Assembly: GCF_052324685.1 (NCBI RefSeq)
Contig: NC_135212.1
Span: 16,748,410 to 16,812,409, forward strand
DNA length: 64,000 bases
Direction of reading: 5' to 3'
From: Brachyhypopomus gauderio
Lineage: Eukaryota; Chordata; Actinopteri; Gymnotiformes; Hypopomidae
Part shown: positions 1-10,171 of the stretch, piece after piece
How the letters are laid out: the number at the start of each line of letters is the position of its first letter
How positions within the stretch are numbered: position 1 is the first letter of the stretch
Notes under the pieces: generated by a model
Seen by the model: the letters and a program-made list of their open reading frames with translations, nothing else
What the model was told of the DNA's origin: nothing
Databases searched by the model: none
Program-made: the position numbers and the translations under genes

Positions 1-3000
1 GATGCTGACATTGATGGTAGTAAAGTGGGAAAGTTTCATTTGCCTGAAGTTGATCTTTCTTTACCAAAAATGAAAGCCCCAGACATACATCTAAATGTGG
101 CAGGACTGAAAAGTGCAAAAATCAGTACGACAGCTGTGGACCTTTCACTACCTCAAGGAAAAACAGGAGATATAGATGTTGATGGACAATTTGGGAAAGG
201 GAAAAAGTTTGACGTGCCCAAATTTGATTTGTCTCTTCCCAAGCTGAAGTCACCTGATGTTGACATTTCCCTGCCAAAATTGAGTTTGCCAGAGGGTGAG
301 GTTAATGTTGAAGGCCCTGATGTCAAAAGTGGAAAATTCAGCTTGCCATCTATTGACATATCATTGCCAAAGGCGAAGGCAGAAGCAGATATTGGCATTG
401 ATGGACATACCGGAAAAGGAGGAAAGATGGAAATACCAAAACTTGATTTTTCTTTGCCAAAAATAAAGTTACCTGAAGGAAAAGTCAGTGTGGAAGGTCC
501 TGAGATCAAAGCTGGCACGCTTAACATGCCCACAGTTGATATATCTTTACCAAAGCCTAAAGCTGAAGGAGATATCAGTCTTGAAGGAGAATCCAAAAAG
601 GGAGGCAAATTTAAAATGCCCAAACTTGACATTTCTTTACCTCAAATGAAAACGCCAGGAGGTGAAATCAGTATTGAGGGGCCTGATGTCAAAGGGGGAA
701 AGATTGACATGCCAGATATTGACATTTCCTTGCCAAAAGGAAAAGGAAAGTGCAGTGCTGATGCTGACGTTGATGGTAGTAAAGGGGGAAAGTTTCATTT
801 GCCTGAAGTTGATCTTTCTTTACCAAAAATGAAAGCCCCAGACATACATCTAAATGTTGCAGGACCGAAAAGTGCAAAAATCAATGCACCAGCTGTAGAC
901 CTTTCCTTACCTCAAGGAAAAGTAGGAGATGTTGATGTTGATGGACAATTTGGGAAAGGGAAAAAGTTTGAAGTGCCCAAATTTGATTTGTCTCTTCCCA
1001 AGCTGAAGTCACCTGATGTTGACATTTCCCTGCCAAAATTGAGTTTGCCAGAGGGTGAGGTTAATGTTGAAGGCCCTGATGTCAAAAGTGGAAAATTCAG
1101 CTTGCCATCTATTGACATATCATTGCCAAAGGCGAAGGCAGAAGCAGATATTGGCATTGATGGACATACCGGAAAAGGAGGAAAGATGGAAATACCAAAA
1201 CTTGATTTTTCTTTGCCAAAAATAAAGTTACCTGAAGGAAAAGTCAGTGTGGAAGGTCCTGAGATCAAAGCTGGCACGCTTAACATGCCCACAGTTGATA
1301 TATCTTTACCAAAGCCTAAAGCTGAAGGAGATATCAGTCTTGAAGGAGAATCCAAAAAGGGAGGCAAATTTAAAATGCCCAAACTTGACATTTCTTTACC
1401 TCAAATGAAAACGCCAGGAGGTGAAATCAGTATTGAGGGGCCTGATGTCAAAGGGGGAAAGATTGACATGCCAGATATTGACATTTCCTTGCCAAAAGGA
1501 AAAGGAAAGTGCAGTGCTGATGCTGACGTTGATGGTAGTAAAGGGGGAAAGTTTCATTTGCCTGAAGTTGATCTTTCTTTACCAAAAATGAAAGCCCCAG
1601 ACATACATCTAAATGTTGCAGGACCGAAAAGTGCAAAAATCAATGCACCAGCTGTAGACCTTTCTTTACCTCAAGGAAAAGTAGGAGATGTTGATGTTGA
1701 TGGACAATTTGGGAAAGGGAAAAAGTTTGAAGTGCCCAAATTTGATTTGTCTCTTCCCAAGCTGAAGTCACCTGATGTTGACATTTCCCTGCCAAAATTG
1801 AGTTTGCCAGAGGGTGAGGTTAATGTTGAAGGCCCTGATGTCAAAAGTGGAAAATTCAGCTTGCCATCTATTGACATATCATTGCCAAAGGCGAAGGCAG
1901 AAGCAGATATTGGCATTGATGGACATACCGGAAAAGGAGGAAAGATGGAAATACCAAAACTTGATTTTTCTTTGCCAAAAATAAAGTTACCTGAAGGAAA
2001 AGTCAGTGTGGAAGGTCCTGAGATCAAAGCTGGCACGCTTAACATGCCCACAGTTGATATATCTTTACCAAAGCCTAAAGCTGAAGGAGATATCAGTCTT
2101 GAAGGAGAATCCAAAAAGGGAGGCAAATTTAAAATGCCCAAACTTGACATTTCTTTACCTCAAATGAAAACGCCAGGAGGTCAAATCAGTATTGAGGGGC
2201 CTGATGTCAAAGGGGGAAAGATTGACATGCCAGATATTGACATTTCCTTGCCAAAAGGAAAAGGGAAGTGCAGTGCTGATGCTGACGTTGATGGTAGTAA
2301 AGGGGGAAAGTTTCATTTGCCTGAAGTTGATCTTTCTTTACCAAAAATGAAAGCCCCAGACATACATCTAAATGTTGCAGGACCGAAAAGTGCAAAAATC
2401 AATGCACCAGCTGTAGACCTTTCTTTACCTCAAGGAAAAGTAGGAGATGTTGATGTTGATGGACAATTTGGGAAAGGGAAAAAGTTTGAAGTGCCCAAAT
2501 TTGATTTGTCTCTTCCCAAGCTGAAGTCACCTGATGTTGACATTTCCCTGCCAAAATTGAGTTTGCCAGAGGGTGAGGTTAATGTTGAAGGCCCTGATGT
2601 CAAAAGTGGAAAATTCAGCTTGCCATCTATTGACATATCATTGCCAAAGGCGAAGGCAGAAGCAGATATTGGCATTGATGGACATACCGGAAAAGGAGGA
2701 AAGATGGAAATACCAAAACTTGATTTTTCTTTGCCAAAAATAAAGTTACCTGAAGGAAAAGTCAGTGTGGAAGGTCCTGAGATCAAAGCTGGCACGCTTA
2801 ACATGCCCACAGTTGATATATCTTTACCAAAGCCTAAAGCTGAAGGAGATATCAGTCTTGAAGGAGAATCCAAAAAGGGAGGCAAATTTAAAATGCCCAA
2901 ACTTGACATTTCTTTACCTCAAATGAAAACGCCAGGAGGTGAAATCAGTATTGAGGGGCCTGATGTCAAAGGGGGAAAGATTGACATGCCAGATATTGAC

Positions 3001-3862
3001 ATTTCCTTGCCAAAAGGAAAAGGAAAGTGCAGTGCTGATGCTGACGTTGATGGTAGTAAAGGGGGAAAGTTTCATTTGCCTGAAGTTGATCTTTCTTTAC
3101 CAAAAATGAAAGCCCCAGACATACATCTAAATGTTGCAGGACCGAAAAGTGCAAAAATCAATGCACCAGCTGTAGACCTTTCCTTACCTCAAGGAAAAGT
3201 AGGAGATGTTGATGTTGATGGACAATTTGGGAAAGGGAAAAAGTTTGAAGTGCCCAAATTTGATTTGTCTCTTCCCAAGCTGAAGTCACCTGATGTTGAC
3301 ATTTCCCTGCCAAAATTGAGTTTGCCAGAGGGTGAGGTTAATGTTGAAGGCCCTGATGTCAAAAGTGGAAAATTCAGCTTGCCATCTATTGACATATCAT
3401 TGCCAAAGGCGAAGGCAGAAGCAGATATTGGCATTGATGGACATACCGGAAAAGGAGGAAAGATGGAAATACCAAAACTTGATTTTTCTTTGCCAAAAAT
3501 AAAGTTACCTGAAGGAAAAGTCAGTGTGGAAGGTCCTGAGATCAAAGCTGGCACGCTTAACATGCCCACAGTTGATATATCTTTACCAAAGTCTAAAGCT
3601 GAAGGAGATATCAGTCTTGAAGGAGAATCCAAAAAGGGAGGCAAATTTAAAATGCCCAAACTTGACATTTCTTTACCTCAAATGAAAATGCCAGGAGGTG
3701 AAATCAGTATTGAGGGGCCTGATGTCAAAGGGGGAAAGATTGACATGCCAGATATTGACATTTCCTTGCCAAAAGGAAAAGGGAAGTGCAGTGCTGATGC
3801 TGACGTTGATGGTAGTAAAGGGGGAAAGTTTCATTTGCCTGAAGTTGATCTTTCTTTACCAA
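1..3862 (+). repeat. Coding tandem array, 759-bp unit, 5 full copies plus a partial sixth
   Basis: Unit starts are at 1, 760, 1519, 2278 and 3037, with the partial copy from 3796. Copies 2-5 differ by only a few bases (for example E to Q near 2181, P to S near 3593, T to M near 3690). Copy 1 carries a short diverged patch at about 100-200 (GLKSAKIST against GPKSAKINA). The period is a multiple of three, so the frame is kept. The array continues beyond the left edge. Confidence 0.97.
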
Positions 3863-6438
3863 GAATGAATTCACCACAGGATGAAATAAAATTTGAAGGG
3901 CCTGATACAAAACGAAAAATTATTTCTGATGCCAGTGTTAGTGGAAGCACAGTTGGAAACATAAAGTTACCAACTGTGAAGCTGCCTACTGTTGACATAT
4001 CAGCACCTAAAGTTGGCTTTGGGCTTCCGAAAGGGAATGTAAATGACAAAGAAAATATTGAACTCCTCAAAGCTGAAGGCAGCAGACCATCATCTGGTTC
4101 AAGTTTTGAAGTCCCAGATGTGACTCTAAAGATGCCAAAAATCTCTCTTCCAAAATTCAGTGGAAGATTTAAAAGTGGAGACAAAGAAATAGGGAGACCT
4201 GATGCATCTGCTGATTTGGATATGGAAAGGGAGTCACCATATCTAGAAACAGATGGTGATAGAAAAATGAAATTCAAGGTTAAGAATCCCATAATGAAAA
4301 TGCCTTATTTTGCTATATCTAAAAGTGATGATAAAAGTTTTCCAGAAGCTGAAGCACAGCTTAAAATGTGTGAAGAAAGCATAAAAAAACCAGAAATTAA
4401 AGTGGAAGGCACAGATGGTAAAGATAAATACAAACTCAAGTTTCCCAAACTTAAAATATCTACTCCTAGAGTTAATTTCCCAGATGTAGATGGTGCATTT
4501 GATGTGGAAGGAGATGTGAGTGGTAATTATAAGTCTGCTGCAGATACAAAAGGAACAGTCAAAATACCATCAGTTGAGATTTCCATGCCAGCAGCTGAGA
4601 TACCTGAACGTGAGGCATTATTGCCCAAAACTGAGGTTGATGTGTCTGAGGCAGATATTAAAGGTTATGAGGGTAACCTAAAAATTCCAAAAATGCCAAC
4701 AATTGACATATCAATTCCAAATGTTGATTTGGATATTTCCTTCCCAAAGATAAAGCATGACACATCAGCTGTTTCTAGTTCTTTAGATGTCAACACTGAA
4801 AGTGCTAAATTAAAAATGCAACATTTTAAAATGACAACCACAGACATACATTGCCCAAAAGGGCTTCTGGAACCGGATGTTGGATTATTAACAGAAGGGG
4901 GAAAGGAACAAAATAAGATTGGGCTGCCAAATATTGACCTTAGTCCCTCTACATCTACAGGAAAAGTAAAAAGACCCAAAGTCAAGGGTACAAAATTCAA
5001 CATTGGAATGCCAAAGGTTAAAACTTTTAAGCCGGAAACAGAATTAAGTAATACAGGAAAAATAAATACAGGGTGTTGTGAAGAAACTTTAAAACTCTCT
5101 AATATCAAACTGCCTGAAATAGAGATTACTCATCCTTCAATAAACAAGAAAGATCAAGAGACAAAAGCATCCACAGAACTCACCATGGAAGATTCTGGTT
5201 TGGGTACTATGTTCTCACTGCATAATATTGAAAAAGAAACACCAAAGCTTTCAGAATTGGATATTGACACTAGGACTCCCCAAGATAACAATTTAAAGAA
5301 TACAAAGTTGGGTGCCACAACTAGAATTCCAAAGTTTGGTGTGGCTTTGCCTTCTCTGACATCACCTGAAGCCAAGTTAAACATTAAATCATCAAATACA
5401 AAAGTTTCTTCAGTTACCACAGATGCTGAAATAGAGTATGAAGGCCCTCTTATGCCAAGAGTAAAGAAAGCAGTATTTGTTATGATTGATCCACAAACAG
5501 AAAGCTCTGTAAATGTATCTAGTGAAGAAAGTGCAAAACCTAAAGATGAGAAAATGGAAGTGCGAAATATTAAAATGAAGTCAAGTTTTGAAAAGACACA
5601 TTTAAGAGGTAAAGGGAATGGAGAGGAGGAGATTGAAATGGAAAGGAAGCAAAAAAAAGGCAACTTAAAGTTGCCAAAAGTTGGATTTTTCCCTGGAAAA
5701 ACAGGATCATTTGATGTATGCCAACCAAGACCAGATGATGAAGCAGATTCCAATGTTAATGGTGACAAAGGAAGGTTTGGAAAGTTAAAGTTGCCCAAAG
5801 TTGAGTTTTCCTCACCATACTCAAAAGATCTGGGATATGAGAGAGACTTTGAAAATGGCATGAAACTTGACACAAAGGCCACATCAGATGAAGGCAAAGA
5901 CAGAAGGACAAAAACTGAAACAGGGAAAATTTCCTTTCCAGGTTTCAAGAAGAAAATTGTGAAGAGTGTTGAGGAGAGTGAGAGTTGTGGTGTAGTGTCT
6001 TCAAAAGCCAGAACAGAAATGTTAGCAGAAAGGCAGGACTCTGAATCCCCAGTACCCAAGGTTTCAATTGGTTTGGTCTCAGAGAAGCATGATTATGAAG
6101 CTTGTAGAAGCAGCAGTCTTGAATGGGAAGAAAAAGATGAAAAAACTTGGTTTAAAGTTCCCAAAGTCACTCTTAACCCCCACTCCACTGGTACCTTTCA
6201 AATCACACCACAAGGATCACCAAAAGGAAGCAAGTCTTCTTTACAGTATTCAGGTGAAGACGCATCTGGAGGTTTCTATATGACAATGCCAAAAATAGAA
6301 TATTCTACACAGGAAACTTCATCAGATCATACAGTCACCACAACAAAGGAGGGGACACTTACTGTAGTAACTAAGACATCACAATATTCAGTAACTGAAT
6401 CAAAAATCAGCAGATCAGCTGCACACTGGAGTAAGTGA
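1..6438 (+). CDS. AHNAK/AHNAK2/periaxin-family giant repeat protein, 3' part of the large exon (partial)
   Basis: The reading frame is open from base 1 to a TGA at 6436-6438 (2145 codons), so this is the C-terminal part of a protein that starts left of the window. Residues alternate short beta-like motifs (DISLPK, DLSLPK, VEGPDVK, KMPKLD) as in AHNAK-type scaffolds, which link membrane, cytoskeleton and calcium-channel complexes in the family. Five 253-residue units fill bases 1-3795 and a sixth starts at 3796 and diverges near 3863. Each unit holds roughly two AHNAK-like half-repeats. The rest (about 860 residues) is unique: it keeps scattered KMPK/KLPK motifs, then a Ser/Thr-rich end with TTTKEGTLTVVTKTS. 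The frame ends in GGA-GTAAGT, so a splice donor overlapping the stop cannot be excluded. Periaxin sits beside SERTAD1/3-BLVRB-SPTBN4 in human, while AHNAK2 sits beside CLBA1, so the exact orthologue is undecided. Family assignment is firm, symbol is not. Confidence 0.88.
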   Translation, partial: DADIDGSKVGKFHLPEVDLSLPKMKAPDIHLNVAGLKSAKISTTAVDLSLPQGKTGDIDVDGQFGKGKKFDVPKFDLSLPKLKSPDVDISLPKLSLPEGEVNVEGPDVKSGKFSLPSIDISLPKAKAEADIGIDGHTGKGGKMEIPKLDFSLPKIKLPEGKVSVEGPEIKAGTLNMPTVDISLPKPKAEGDISLEGESKKGGKFKMPKLDISLPQMKTPGGEISIEGPDVKGGKIDMPDIDISLPKGKGKCSADADVDGSKGGKFHLPEVDLSLPKMKAPDIHLNVAGPKSAKINAPAVDLSLPQGKVGDVDVDGQFGKGKKFEVPKFDLSLPKLKSPDVDISLPKLSLPEGEVNVEGPDVKSGKFSLPSIDISLPKAKAEADIGIDGHTGKGGKMEIPKLDFSLPKIKLPEGKVSVEGPEIKAGTLNMPTVDISLPKPKAEGDISLEGESKKGGKFKMPKLDISLPQMKTPGGEISIEGPDVKGGKIDMPDIDISLPKGKGKCSADADVDGSKGGKFHLPEVDLSLPKMKAPDIHLNVAGPKSAKINAPAVDLSLPQGKVGDVDVDGQFGKGKKFEVPKFDLSLPKLKSPDVDISLPKLSLPEGEVNVEGPDVKSGKFSLPSIDISLPKAKAEADIGIDGHTGKGGKMEIPKLDFSLPKIKLPEGKVSVEGPEIKAGTLNMPTVDISLPKPKAEGDISLEGESKKGGKFKMPKLDISLPQMKTPGGQISIEGPDVKGGKIDMPDIDISLPKGKGKCSADADVDGSKGGKFHLPEVDLSLPKMKAPDIHLNVAGPKSAKINAPAVDLSLPQGKVGDVDVDGQFGKGKKFEVPKFDLSLPKLKSPDVDISLPKLSLPEGEVNVEGPDVKSGKFSLPSIDISLPKAKAEADIGIDGHTGKGGKMEIPKLDFSLPKIKLPEGKVSVEGPEIKAGTLNMPTVDISLPKPKAEGDISLEGESKKGGKFKMPKLDISLPQMKTPGGEISIEGPDVKGGKIDMPDIDISLPKGKGKCSADADVDGSKGGKFHLPEVDLSLPKMKAPDIHLNVAGPKSAKINAPAVDLSLPQGKVGDVDVDGQFGKGKKFEVPKFDLSLPKLKSPDVDISLPKLSLPEGEVNVEGPDVKSGKFSLPSIDISLPKAKAEADIGIDGHTGKGGKMEIPKLDFSLPKIKLPEGKVSVEGPEIKAGTLNMPTVDISLPKSKAEGDISLEGESKKGGKFKMPKLDISLPQMKMPGGEISIEGPDVKGGKIDMPDIDISLPKGKGKCSADADVDGSKGGKFHLPEVDLSLPRMNSPQDEIKFEGPDTKRKIISDASVSGSTVGNIKLPTVKLPTVDISAPKVGFGLPKGNVNDKENIELLKAEGSRPSSGSSFEVPDVTLKMPKISLPKFSGRFKSGDKEIGRPDASADLDMERESPYLETDGDRKMKFKVKNPIMKMPYFAISKSDDKSFPEAEAQLKMCEESIKKPEIKVEGTDGKDKYKLKFPKLKISTPRVNFPDVDGAFDVEGDVSGNYKSAADTKGTVKIPSVEISMPAAEIPEREALLPKTEVDVSEADIKGYEGNLKIPKMPTIDISIPNVDLDISFPKIKHDTSAVSSSLDVNTESAKLKMQHFKMTTTDIHCPKGLLEPDVGLLTEGGKEQNKIGLPNIDLSPSTSTGKVKRPKVKGTKFNIGMPKVKTFKPETELSNTGKINTGCCEETLKLSNIKLPEIEITHPSINKKDQETKASTELTMEDSGLGTMFSLHNIEKETPKLSELDIDTRTPQDNNLKNTKLGATTRIPKFGVALPSLTSPEAKLNIKSSNTKVSSVTTDAEIEYEGPLMPRVKKAVFVMIDPQTESSVNVSSEESAKPKDEKMEVRNIKMKSSFEKTHLRGKGNGEEEIEMERKQKKGNLKLPKVGFFPGKTGSFDVCQPRPDDEADSNVNGDKGRFGKLKLPKVEFSSPYSKDLGYERDFENGMKLDTKATSDEGKDRRTKTETGKISFPGFKKKIVKSVEESESCGVVSSKARTEMLAERQDSESPVPKVSIGLVSEKHDYEACRSSSLEWEEKDEKTWFKVPKVTLNPHSTGTFQITPQGSPKGSKSSLQYSGEDASGGFYMTMPKIEYSTQETSSDHTVTTTKEGTLTVVTKTSQYSVTESKISRSAAHWSK

Positions 6439-7240
6439 ATTTAGTGAAATTGAATAATATGTGTTTTATATATGACAATACTGTATGTTCTTGTTACTTC
6501 TGTTTTCATTGTAAACTTTTTTTCAATATTGGAAGTGTTTTGAGTAAGACATAAAGTAAAAAATATATTGTAGATGATAAGTGGTTTCATATATTTGCCA
6601 CTTACCAGTACTTATTATTCTGTAAAAGCTGGAATAATCTTCATATTCATGCATAAGAGTGACTGTAGATAATATAAATGTATACAAAACTCGGTGGAAT
6701 TTGAATTCTTTTGAATTTAAAGATATAAATGTTTTGGCTTAATTTTGTACTTCAAGGCAGTTTAGTGCTTTTGCCATCAGTATGGTGAGAACATTGTTTC
6801 TATGTAAGCTTTTTTGTTTGATTATTTTTTTCCTTGTAATATTGGAAAATATATATTTTTTATTGATTTCATACTTATTCAGTTAAATTGTACATATATT
6901 GACAATTATTATTCATGTTAAGAACTTGTTAAATATAGAAATGAATTTAAGAATTTTAGAAAACATAAAAAGTTATCTTTTTCTAAAGGTTGAATGTATT
7001 CAGACAATGTCAATGACAATGTAAAATGCCAAAAAATGTAATTTCTTTGTTTCTGTGAAGGGGATGTTTTGAGTACCTGAGCATGAAATTCTATGCATTC
7101 TTTGGCATATCACTTTGCATTAACACTTGTATTGAGGATGAATGAGCAGATACAAATATTAGTGTATATAAATTTTGTGATTTCTTGTTCTTTCAATTCA
7201 CAATGTCTTGGTTGAAATAATAAAAATATTAATATATCAA
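6439..7240 (+). other. 3' UTR of the AHNAK-like gene
   Basis: AT-rich DNA without ORFs follows the stop codon. A canonical AATAAA lies at 7219-7224, which would place cleavage at about 7240. The extent is inferred from that signal only. Confidence 0.55.
7219..7224 (+). terminator. Polyadenylation signal AATAAA (AHNAK-like gene)
   Basis: Perfect AATAAA hexamer about 780 bases after the stop of the AHNAK-like exon, in an AT-rich context. Confidence 0.5.
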
Positions 7241-9200
7241 AACTATTTCCAGTATTCTCCATCATTGTCATCAGTCTTTGCTACTGCTGCAACTGATCCA
7301 CTGATCTACTGAATTTGTGTCCATCTTACGTTCGCCACCCCCCCCCAATAAATAGAACTGCAGCGGAACCTTGTTCCTCAATTTTGTTTCCCAGATGGCG
7401 AGACTGACATCACACTGCTCAGCCAATAGAAGCAGTCCAGCTAAGCTAAGCCTCAACTCTAGCCTGGTACGGAGCAGGTTTGTACAAACGTATATGTTGC
7501 TGTAGTAACTGAGCGAGGCTTAAGTCTAGCCTCTTTCATGGAACAAAATTTGAGCAAAATGAGCCAGGCTTGTCATAAAAAGCCCGGCTTACTGAGTTAG
7601 CTCACTTCGTGGAATACTCTTCATACAAACATGTGCATAGAGCGTAACAACACAATTTCACTAATAATAAAAATATATATAATAGCAGTAGGAACATTCT
7701 AGAATTAGAAGACATTTCCTGCACTCTCATGAATGAATGAATGAATGTTCGATTTATATAGCGCCTTTCCAAATTCCCAAGGCGCTGTATCTCATGATAT
7801 ATAAAAGTCCAAAGTAACACATTTGATCATATTTCCTGCCAATTAAACTATCATAAAGCAAAATGTAATAATTTGCTGGAAAAAAAGCTAATTTCAGATG
7901 TAAACATACTGAATTGGACATCTCTAAAAACTTTTTTTTCTCCTGTCCCTGTCTGCTGATGACAAGCCATTATTGTGCCATGAAGTTATGTCCCTGAATG
8001 TGCACGCAACCCTGTTTTACCAAAACCATTTTTGCCTGGCTGACGAAGGGTTAAAATATTAAGTCATATTACAAACAGGAAATATCACCCATGCATAAAA
8101 AAAATTAAAACATGTTTATACCAAAGGTGAGTGTCCTTTTGCATTTTTTATAGATTTTAAGAGATATTATGAGATAATACCACACAACACTGTTACTCAT
8201 ATTTTTAATGTTGAATAATTTCAGTTCTTATTTTATGTATTTGTAAAACCACATTGGTAATTGACCTTGGTAAAATAGCTAAATTTCACATGTAACTTGC
8301 TATATTAGCAGTGAGTTGCAACCCTGTTACTATAATTAAAGTAACATGATATTTTTGGTTAAATATGTTTAGTGAAATTACAAAAAATAAATGCATTCTT
8401 AAATACATTGTATAATTTAACATAATTTACCTATCTTAAATACATTGTATTAAGTAACATAATACAGGAAGATGATAAAATCCTGCACCTAACATCTGGA
8501 GTCATGCAAAAGGCTTGGCTAGGATGTATTAACCAACCAACCACTATGATCTAATAAAATCCCACTACTATGCTCATGACCCATCGTCTCAACTACCCAG
8601 TACTACTAAGAAACTACTGCGATGACAAGATAGATTTCACACACCCAATGCACACACTAGTTGCTTGAACAGAACACAACAGCAGCTACAATCTGATACT
8701 GCCTCGACAAGGATCCAGAAGCAAAACGCACTATGTTCATGGTCCATTGCCTCAACTGCCAAGTATAATTTAATATCATTTACCTATCTTAAATACATTG
8801 CCACTACATGCTGATATTCAGTAACAGATGAAAATGATCAGAAGCTGCTCTAGCGCACGTGATGCTGGTGACCTACAAACAGAGAGAAACGTGGAGGAGA
8901 GATAAAGAAACGGGGAGAAAAAGGCCGATATCTCAAGAGCAGCGTGCCAAGAGGAAGAAGCGTAGAGAGGTTCATAAGAGCAGTGAAACAAAACGACATC
9001 TGTTTTACAAGCCAAGGGGGAGTAATGAGACGACGAGAGATTTTTAGATTTTCAATACGCATTCACTGTATTGTCGTTATTCATTCTATATCGCCTACCC
9101 GTTACCATTCTGGTTTTAAACGGTTGTCTACATGCTGCAAAAACTGTGGTGGTAGTCACCAGACCTCAACAGCCCTCGTAATACGTAATTGGATCTGTGA
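7241..9200. other. Intergenic region between the AHNAK-like gene and the aftiphilin-like gene
   Basis: Mostly AT-rich with no supported gene. It holds a C-run at 7338-7346, a LINE-tail-like relic at about 7735-7796 and a pair of 37-bp near-identical direct repeats (8411-8447 and 8764-8800) flanking about 316 bp. Short ORFs near 8.85-9.2 kb overlap one another on both strands and show no family signature. Confidence 0.5.
7735..7796 (-). mobile_element. LINE 3'-tail relic (L2-like end with ATTC microsatellite)
   Basis: Read on the minus strand, it has a CCTTGGGA - GGAAAGGCGCTATATAAAT layout followed by (CATT)n. The L2-like element at 61.4-62.36 kb ends with a very similar GAAAGGCGCCTATAAAT before its own microsatellite. 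This is therefore probably the 3' stub of a 5'-truncated LINE. Confidence 0.5.
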
Positions 9201-9219
9201 CTGACGTAGGTTTTGAGAC

Positions 9220-9659
9220 GTGTGTGTGTGTGTGTGTGTGTTGCGCGCTCGCGCCATCTTTTGCGTAAGCGCAGCAGTATTGCAGGGCGCGCGCGCGCAC
9301 GATTGCACAGCCTTCGGTTGGTCAGATGAGCGCGCGCACTGCTTCTGCGTCTCCTTGTCGCGCGGCTGCGCTGTCGGCAGGTGTGACGCTCCAGATAGCA
9401 GGACTCATGACACGGGAGCTTTTATTAGAGAATCGTAATGGCCTGCAGAGTCATCCAATTGGAGGACCGTTTGTGCCCAAGAAACCTCGCTAACGGCTTT
9501 GATATGTGATGGATTAAACGCCGAAATCAAGACGTGTCGGGAATTACATGAAGATTATATTAAAATTCCTCCTTTCCCACACCTTCAGTCACGGCCATTT
9601 GGTCCATGTCGTGATATGTGGCCCCGTTAGTACTTGAAAATGATGGACAAAACATTGAG
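9220..9659 (+). promoter_or_regulatory. CpG-rich promoter and noncoding first exon of the aftiphilin-like gene
   Basis: The 9240-9440 stretch is dense in CpG (GCGCGC runs) inside AT-rich surroundings. Downstream, GAG|GTAAG at 9659/9660 is a strong donor. An ATGATG lies at about 9640 just before the donor, but joining to an acceptor near 10017 gives a short ORF that stops, so this is either 5' UTR with a uORF or a coding start that I cannot resolve. The transcription start itself is not visible. Confidence 0.5.
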
Positions 9660-10171
9660 GTAAGATATCAGATTAATTCAGTTTGACGATTTATGTTCTG
9701 ATACGGATATTTGAGAAATGGACGCGGTGATGCATGTATTTTGTGTAGCCTGGATTCCTAACGATAATTGATTATTCATAATAACATGATCATTCTTCTT
9801 GTTGCATTATTAGTGAAATGTATAGTGGTGAACAAATACTGAATTAAACTTAATACTGAAAACCTGACCATTTGTTGCCTATAATTAGAGATGTGGTCCA
9901 ATATTATACTATGTGAGGACACTAGGCCTATTGGATACTCAACATGTAAATGTTCTGGGTGTGTTTTTTAATTATTTTTCTTTAACTGTGTGCTTGTGTG
10001 TGAACATTTTGCAGGGGAAGTCTCCTGGGAAGATACTTTTATTCTGTTCAAATTTGGCATTGAAGTGATGGAAAAAAATTTCACTGAGCATATTTCACAC
10101 TGATTTAGGCAGTTTTGCTCTGGTCTAGCACTTATTTGCATCCGTCCTTCTGCCATCAAGTCCCCACCAGT

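Noticed and set aside
153..3910. Repeated 159- and 62-residue antisense ORFs across the AHNAK-like array
   Set aside because: They recur once per 759-bp unit and are mere reflections of the biased sense codons. No independent signature.
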